In this document: positions 61,233-64,000 of the stretch, one piece after another
Layout: each line of letters opens with the position of its first letter
How positions within the stretch are numbered: position 1 is the stretch's first letter
NCBI RefSeq assembly: GCF_030499515.1
Contig: NZ_JASTWJ010000001.1
Location: 5,436,001 to 5,500,000 of the forward strand
Source of the DNA: Streptomyces sp. DT2A-34
GTDB taxonomy: Bacteria > Actinomycetota > Actinomycetes > Streptomycetales > Streptomycetaceae
DNA length: 64,000 nt
Reading direction: 5' to 3'
Made by a program: the position numbers and the translations under genes
Notes under the pieces: generated by a model
Seen by the model: only the letters and a program-made list of their open reading frames with translations
What the model was told of the DNA's origin: nothing
Database searches by the model: none

Positions 61233-62156
61233 ATGAGTGCCGGTGCCGGTGACACCGACGACACCGACTTCCTTGCCCAGCGCTTCGAGGCGCACCGCGC
61301 CCGCCTGCGCGCCGTGGCCCACCGCATGCTCGGCTCGGCCGCCGAGGCCGAGGACGCGGTGCAGGAGGCGTGGTTCCGGGTGAGCCGCTCCGACACCACC
61401 CGTGTCGACAACCTCGGCGGCTGGCTCACGACCGTCGTCGGCCGGGTCTGCCTGGACATGCTGCGCTCCCGCAAGTCCCGCGCGGAGCAGCCCCTGGACA
61501 CCACGGCACCCGCTTCCGCCGCCTCCGCCGATCCGGTCACACCCGCCGCCTTCGCGTCCGCCTTCACACCCGCCTCCGCGACCGACCCCGAGCAGGACGC
61601 GCTCCTCGCCGACTCGGTGGGCGTGGCCCTGCTCGTCGTACTGGACGCCCTGACACCTGCCGAGCGGCTGGCGTTCGTGCTGCACGACCTGTTCGGGGTG
61701 TCGTACGAGGAGGTCGCGGCCGTCGTGGACCGTACGCCGGCCGCCGCCCGGCAGCTCGCCAGCCGCGCTCGGCGCCGGGTGCGGGGGGCGCAGGTGCCCG
61801 AGAGCGACCGCGCCAGGCAGCGGCAGGTCGTGGACGCCTTCCTCGCCGCCGCGCGGGACGGTGACTTCGAGGGGCTGCTCGACATCCTGGACCCGGACGT
61901 CGTCGCCCGCACCGAGGTCGGGGTGGCCACGGGCGCGGCGGCGGTGGCGCGGGGCGCGGCGACGTTCGGGCCCCTCGCCGGTGTCGGGCGGCCCGCGCTG
62001 GTCGACGGCGTGCTGGGGTTCGTGGTGCTTGCCGAGGGGCGGGTGGAACGGGCCTTCAAGTTTGCGTTCGTACGGGATCGGATCGCCGCGATCGACATCG
62101 TGACGGACGCCGAGCGGGTGTCCCGGCTCGACGTGGCGCTGATCCAGTGGCGCTGA
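61233..62156 (+). CDS. ECF sigma factor, SigJ/ECF41-like with SnoaL-type C-terminal domain
   Basis: A 307-residue sigma-70 family protein. The ATG at 61233 (behind GAGAGG) is chosen over the one at 61194. Region 2 (HRMLGSAAEAEDAVQEAWFRV) and region 4 (LTPAERLAFVLHDLFGVSY) flank an unusually long Ala/Pro/Ser linker (about 90-140). An NTF2/SnoaL-like C-terminal domain (about 195-300) follows, which in ECF41-type factors replaces an anti-sigma factor. The DGGGK motif typical of ECF41 is not seen (EVGVATGAAAVARGA instead). No cognate oxidoreductase gene is adjacent. It ends one base before the convergent GNAT gene. Confidence 0.88.
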   Translation: MSAGAGDTDDTDFLAQRFEAHRARLRAVAHRMLGSAAEAEDAVQEAWFRVSRSDTTRVDNLGGWLTTVVGRVCLDMLRSRKSRAEQPLDTTAPASAASADPVTPAAFASAFTPASATDPEQDALLADSVGVALLVVLDALTPAERLAFVLHDLFGVSYEEVAAVVDRTPAAARQLASRARRRVRGAQVPESDRARQRQVVDAFLAAARDGDFEGLLDILDPDVVARTEVGVATGAAAVARGAATFGPLAGVGRPALVDGVLGFVVLAEGRVERAFKFAFVRDRIAAIDIVTDAERVSRLDVALIQWR

Positions 62157-62157
62157 T

Positions 62158-62658
62158 CTAGTCGAGGCCCTGGTCGAGGATCTGGTCCAGCTCCAGCACG
62201 CCCACCGTCTGGCCCCCGGACGTCTCCCCGGTGGTGCGGAAGCCCAGCCCGAGGTAGAAGCCCTCCGGACCGTCGGGGCCGGGGTGCCAGGTGACGTAGA
62301 GGTGCTTGCCGCCCCTGCGGCGGATCTCCGCGGCCACGGACTCGACCGCGAACCGTCCGTATCCCCGGCCCTGTTCCCGCGCGGCGATGTTCAGCCGCCA
62401 CAGTCCGGAACGGAAGACGGTGCCGTCGCCGCGCCAGTCGATGTCGAGGAACGCCATCAGGAACCCGACGGGACGGTCGCCGTCGACGATCAGGCGTGGC
62501 CAGGCGACGCCGACGGGGTGGACGTATGCCTCGGCGAGGGACTGCATGACGGGGGAGACCGCGTGTTCCTGGTCGGGGCGGACGCTTATGCCGGTGGCGG
62601 CCTCGAAGTTTCCGGGTGTGATCTTTTCGAGCCGGGGCGCTGAAGTGGGCGATGTCAT
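62158..62658 (-). CDS. GNAT acetyltransferase
   Basis: A 166-residue GNAT with acetyl-CoA-binding EQGRGYGRFAVESV and upstream strand LWRLNIAA. EGFYLGLGFRTTGE is the C-terminal fold. It resembles spermidine/aminoglycoside-type N-acetyltransferases, but the substrate is unknown. The start is the ATG at 62658 (MTSPTSAPRLEKIT). It is convergent with the sigma factor gene, with a one-base gap. Confidence 0.85.
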   Translation of the reverse strand: MTSPTSAPRLEKITPGNFEAATGISVRPDQEHAVSPVMQSLAEAYVHPVGVAWPRLIVDGDRPVGFLMAFLDIDWRGDGTVFRSGLWRLNIAAREQGRGYGRFAVESVAAEIRRRGGKHLYVTWHPGPDGPEGFYLGLGFRTTGETSGGQTVGVLELDQILDQGLD

Positions 62659-62724
62659 CCCGGCACGCTATGGCGGGTGATCGGTCGGCGGCCATGGAAT
62701 TGTTCCCGCCCCCGGCCGCGGAGT

Positions 62725-63243
62725 TCACCCCAACTGCCGGTAGCGGCCCCGGAAATACGTCAGCGGCCCTCCGTCCGAACTCGGCAGCGAGGCCGACAGG
62801 ACGCGGCCGATCACCAGAGTGTGGTCGCCGGCCGTCACCCGTTGCTCGGTGCGGCACTCCAGGGTGGCCAGGGCGCCGCCCACCAAGGGGGCGCCGGTCT
62901 CCGTGCCGCGGATGTACGGAATGTCGGCGAACAGCAGCCGGTCGCTGACGCGGCCCTTCATGGCGAAGCGGCCGGCGATGTGGCGCTGGCTCTCGGCGAG
63001 GACCGAGACCGCCCACAGGGGCTGCTCGGCGAGCAGGTCGTCCATACGGGAGCCCTCACGCAGGCTGACCAGCACCAACGGCGGGTCCAGGGAGACCGAC
63101 ATGAAAGCCGTCGCCGTCATGCCGACGTCCTCGCCGACCGGCGCGTGCGGGTCGTCCGGGTCCAGCGGCGGCTCCAGCGCGGTCACCAGGACCACACCCG
63201 CGGCCAGCCGCGCCATGGCGGCACGGAACTCGTCGTTGCTCAC
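62725..63243 (-). CDS. Flavin reductase-like FMN-binding protein
   Basis: A 172-residue protein of the HpaC/flavin-reductase-like family: DEFRAAMARLAAGVVLVTA, GMTATAFMSVSLDPPLVLVS (FMN-binding) and the C-terminal LIGRVLSA-like strand (LVIGRVLSA). The start is the GTG at 63243 (VSNDEFRAAM). Such enzymes supply reduced flavin to monooxygenases, though none is adjacent. The gene is divergent from cdgB. Confidence 0.88.
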   Translation of the reverse strand: MSNDEFRAAMARLAAGVVLVTALEPPLDPDDPHAPVGEDVGMTATAFMSVSLDPPLVLVSLREGSRMDDLLAEQPLWAVSVLAESQRHIAGRFAMKGRVSDRLLFADIPYIRGTETGAPLVGGALATLECRTEQRVTAGDHTLVIGRVLSASLPSSDGGPLTYFRGRYRQLG

Positions 63244-63684
63244 TCCCTCAGCATGCCCGCAAGCGCTCCGGGCGGCGGGGAGGACGGCGGTCACGGGCGG
63301 CGCGGGGGAGAAGTGTTCGGCACGCCGAAAACGCTAATGTCGGCCCCGCACACGCCACATCGGCCCTGCGCCCGAGAACGGACCTAGGACTACGGGCGGA
63401 GGCCGACGCGCCTGTTCAGAACCGTTTGGCGACATCTCACAGGCATACAGAGTTCGCGTTCAGTAAACACACAGGAAAAACGCAGAAACGCCGCTCAATT
63501 GTTCACGTTTCCCTGTGACTTGAGTCACAAGGGGCATTAATTGTTGACCCTGTGTACCGAGTGGGGAGCGCGCTGTGATTCAGTGGCGGGGAAGCTGCAA
63601 GGGCACGATCGATTGAGAAGCATCGACTGAGAAGCGCCGAAGAGCACCCTTGATTCGCTGCGAGGTCTCGGGGGGAGGGCGAGC
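63244..63684. other. 441-bp divergent region upstream of cdgB
   Basis: No gene is present. The region is AT-richer than average (63440-63560), with the palindrome GTGACTTGAGTCAC at 63515-63528 and a BldD box at 63545-63557. It carries the cdgB promoter and that of the flavin reductase. The long cdgB leader after the BldD box (127 bases) shows no other recognised element. Confidence 0.6.
63545..63557. promoter_or_regulatory. BldD box upstream of cdgB
   Basis: TGACCCTGTGTAC matches the BldD consensus TNACNC(A/T)GNGTNA at eight of nine fixed positions (only the last A is C). BldD, activated by cyclic di-GMP, is known to repress cdgB in S. coelicolor, so this closes a feedback loop. Seen in sequence; its control role comes from the known system. 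Confidence 0.75.
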
Positions 63685-64000
63685 ATGGAGACCGAGTCGG
63701 AGCCGTACGTCCGTCTTGCGACCTTGCGCCAAGTGCACCAGGTCATGGCGGACATGAACACCGCCCGCAGCCTGGCGGACACGCTGCAGACCGTTGCCGA
63801 CGGCGTCGTCGTCGGCCTCGGCTACGAGCTGGCGTGCGTCAACCTCGTGCGTCCCGACGGCGATCTCGTCGTCGCCGCGTTCTCCGGCAACCCCGCCGCC
63901 GAGGCCCTCATCACCGGCCGCGTCGGCTCCCGCGAGTCCTGGGACCGCCGGCTGGCCATGGGCGAGCGGTGGGGCGACCTGGTCTTCATCCCGCACACCG
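63685..64000 (+). CDS. cdgB: Diguanylate cyclase CdgB (N-terminal part, runs off right edge)
   Basis: The first 105 residues of a protein that begins METESEPYVRLATLRQVHQV and continues into a GAF domain (SLADTLQTVADGVVVGLGYEL; DGDLVVAAFSGNPAAEALI, split). The sequence start and its position after the flavin reductase gene match CdgB (SCO4281) of S. coelicolor, a GAF-PAS-GGDEF enzyme that makes cyclic di-GMP and controls sporulation; the catalytic domain is outside the window. ATG at 63685 follows GGGGGGAGGG. A BldD box lies upstream. Confidence 0.88.
   Translation, partial: METESEPYVRLATLRQVHQVMADMNTARSLADTLQTVADGVVVGLGYELACVNLVRPDGDLVVAAFSGNPAAEALITGRVGSRESWDRRLAMGERWGDLVFIPHT

Overview
The window is chromosomal DNA of a Streptomyces: very high G+C, GTG/ATG starts behind AAGGAGG-type ribosome sites, mycothiol and MEP-pathway genes, the PhoR-PhoP pair, MsiK and CdgB. 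From memory, the gene order follows the Streptomyces coelicolor core segment around SCO4198-SCO4281 (mshA, gpm, phoU-phoR-phoP, carD-ispD-ispF-cysS-rlmB, msiK, terD, cdgB). Accessory DNA interrupts it in two places.

Layout. 1-2.2 kb: a TnsA-like transposase endonuclease gene running off the left edge and an OLD-type ATPase/TOPRIM gene, which look like the end of a Tn7-like or defence element. 2.5-10.5 kb: core genes (XRE regulator, HBHA-like protein, PP2C phosphatase, NlpC/P60 hydrolase, methyltransferase, mshA with a one-base frameshift, YbjN protein). 10.5-20 kb: AraC/DUF2000 pair, a TIR-NB-ARC-TPR protein, an MFS exporter, gpmA, lipoprotein, and a small metal-binding-type group (two DUF4242 proteins and a 54-residue Cys-rich peptide) next to phoU. 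20-34.7 kb: phosphate control, carD, isoprenoid precursor synthesis, cysS, rlmB, a DoxX protein, a sugar nucleotidyltransferase, msiK and tRNA-Thr(UGU).

34.9-44.9 kb is the most unusual part. Nine short secreted-protein genes fall into three paralogous families with invariant cysteine spacing, shared leaders and signal peptides, and strong individual terminators. Directly after them comes a four-gene operon of acyltransferase, acyl carrier protein, ketosynthase and acyltransferase, the core of a small lipid- or polyketide-type pathway. I do not recognise either as a described system. In S. coelicolor I recall a contractile-injection (phage-tail-like) cluster in this neighbourhood; none is present here.

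45-64 kb returns to more conserved genes: an APH-GNAT-DUF4037 operon, two FAD enzymes, a 1085-residue secreted modular protein, a quinone-oxidoreductase-type enzyme, a pentapeptide-repeat protein, an M1 peptidase lipoprotein, a GNAT-Nudix fusion, TerD, ArfB, an ECF sigma factor, a flavin reductase, and the start of cdgB behind a good BldD box.

Repeats are a second theme. A ~210-bp hairpin-forming element occurs twice between genes. A ~35-bp GC palindrome has inserted into two genes, breaking DUF4037 and adding 13 residues to GNAT-Nudix. Several tandem repeats sit exactly at or beside gene 3' ends.
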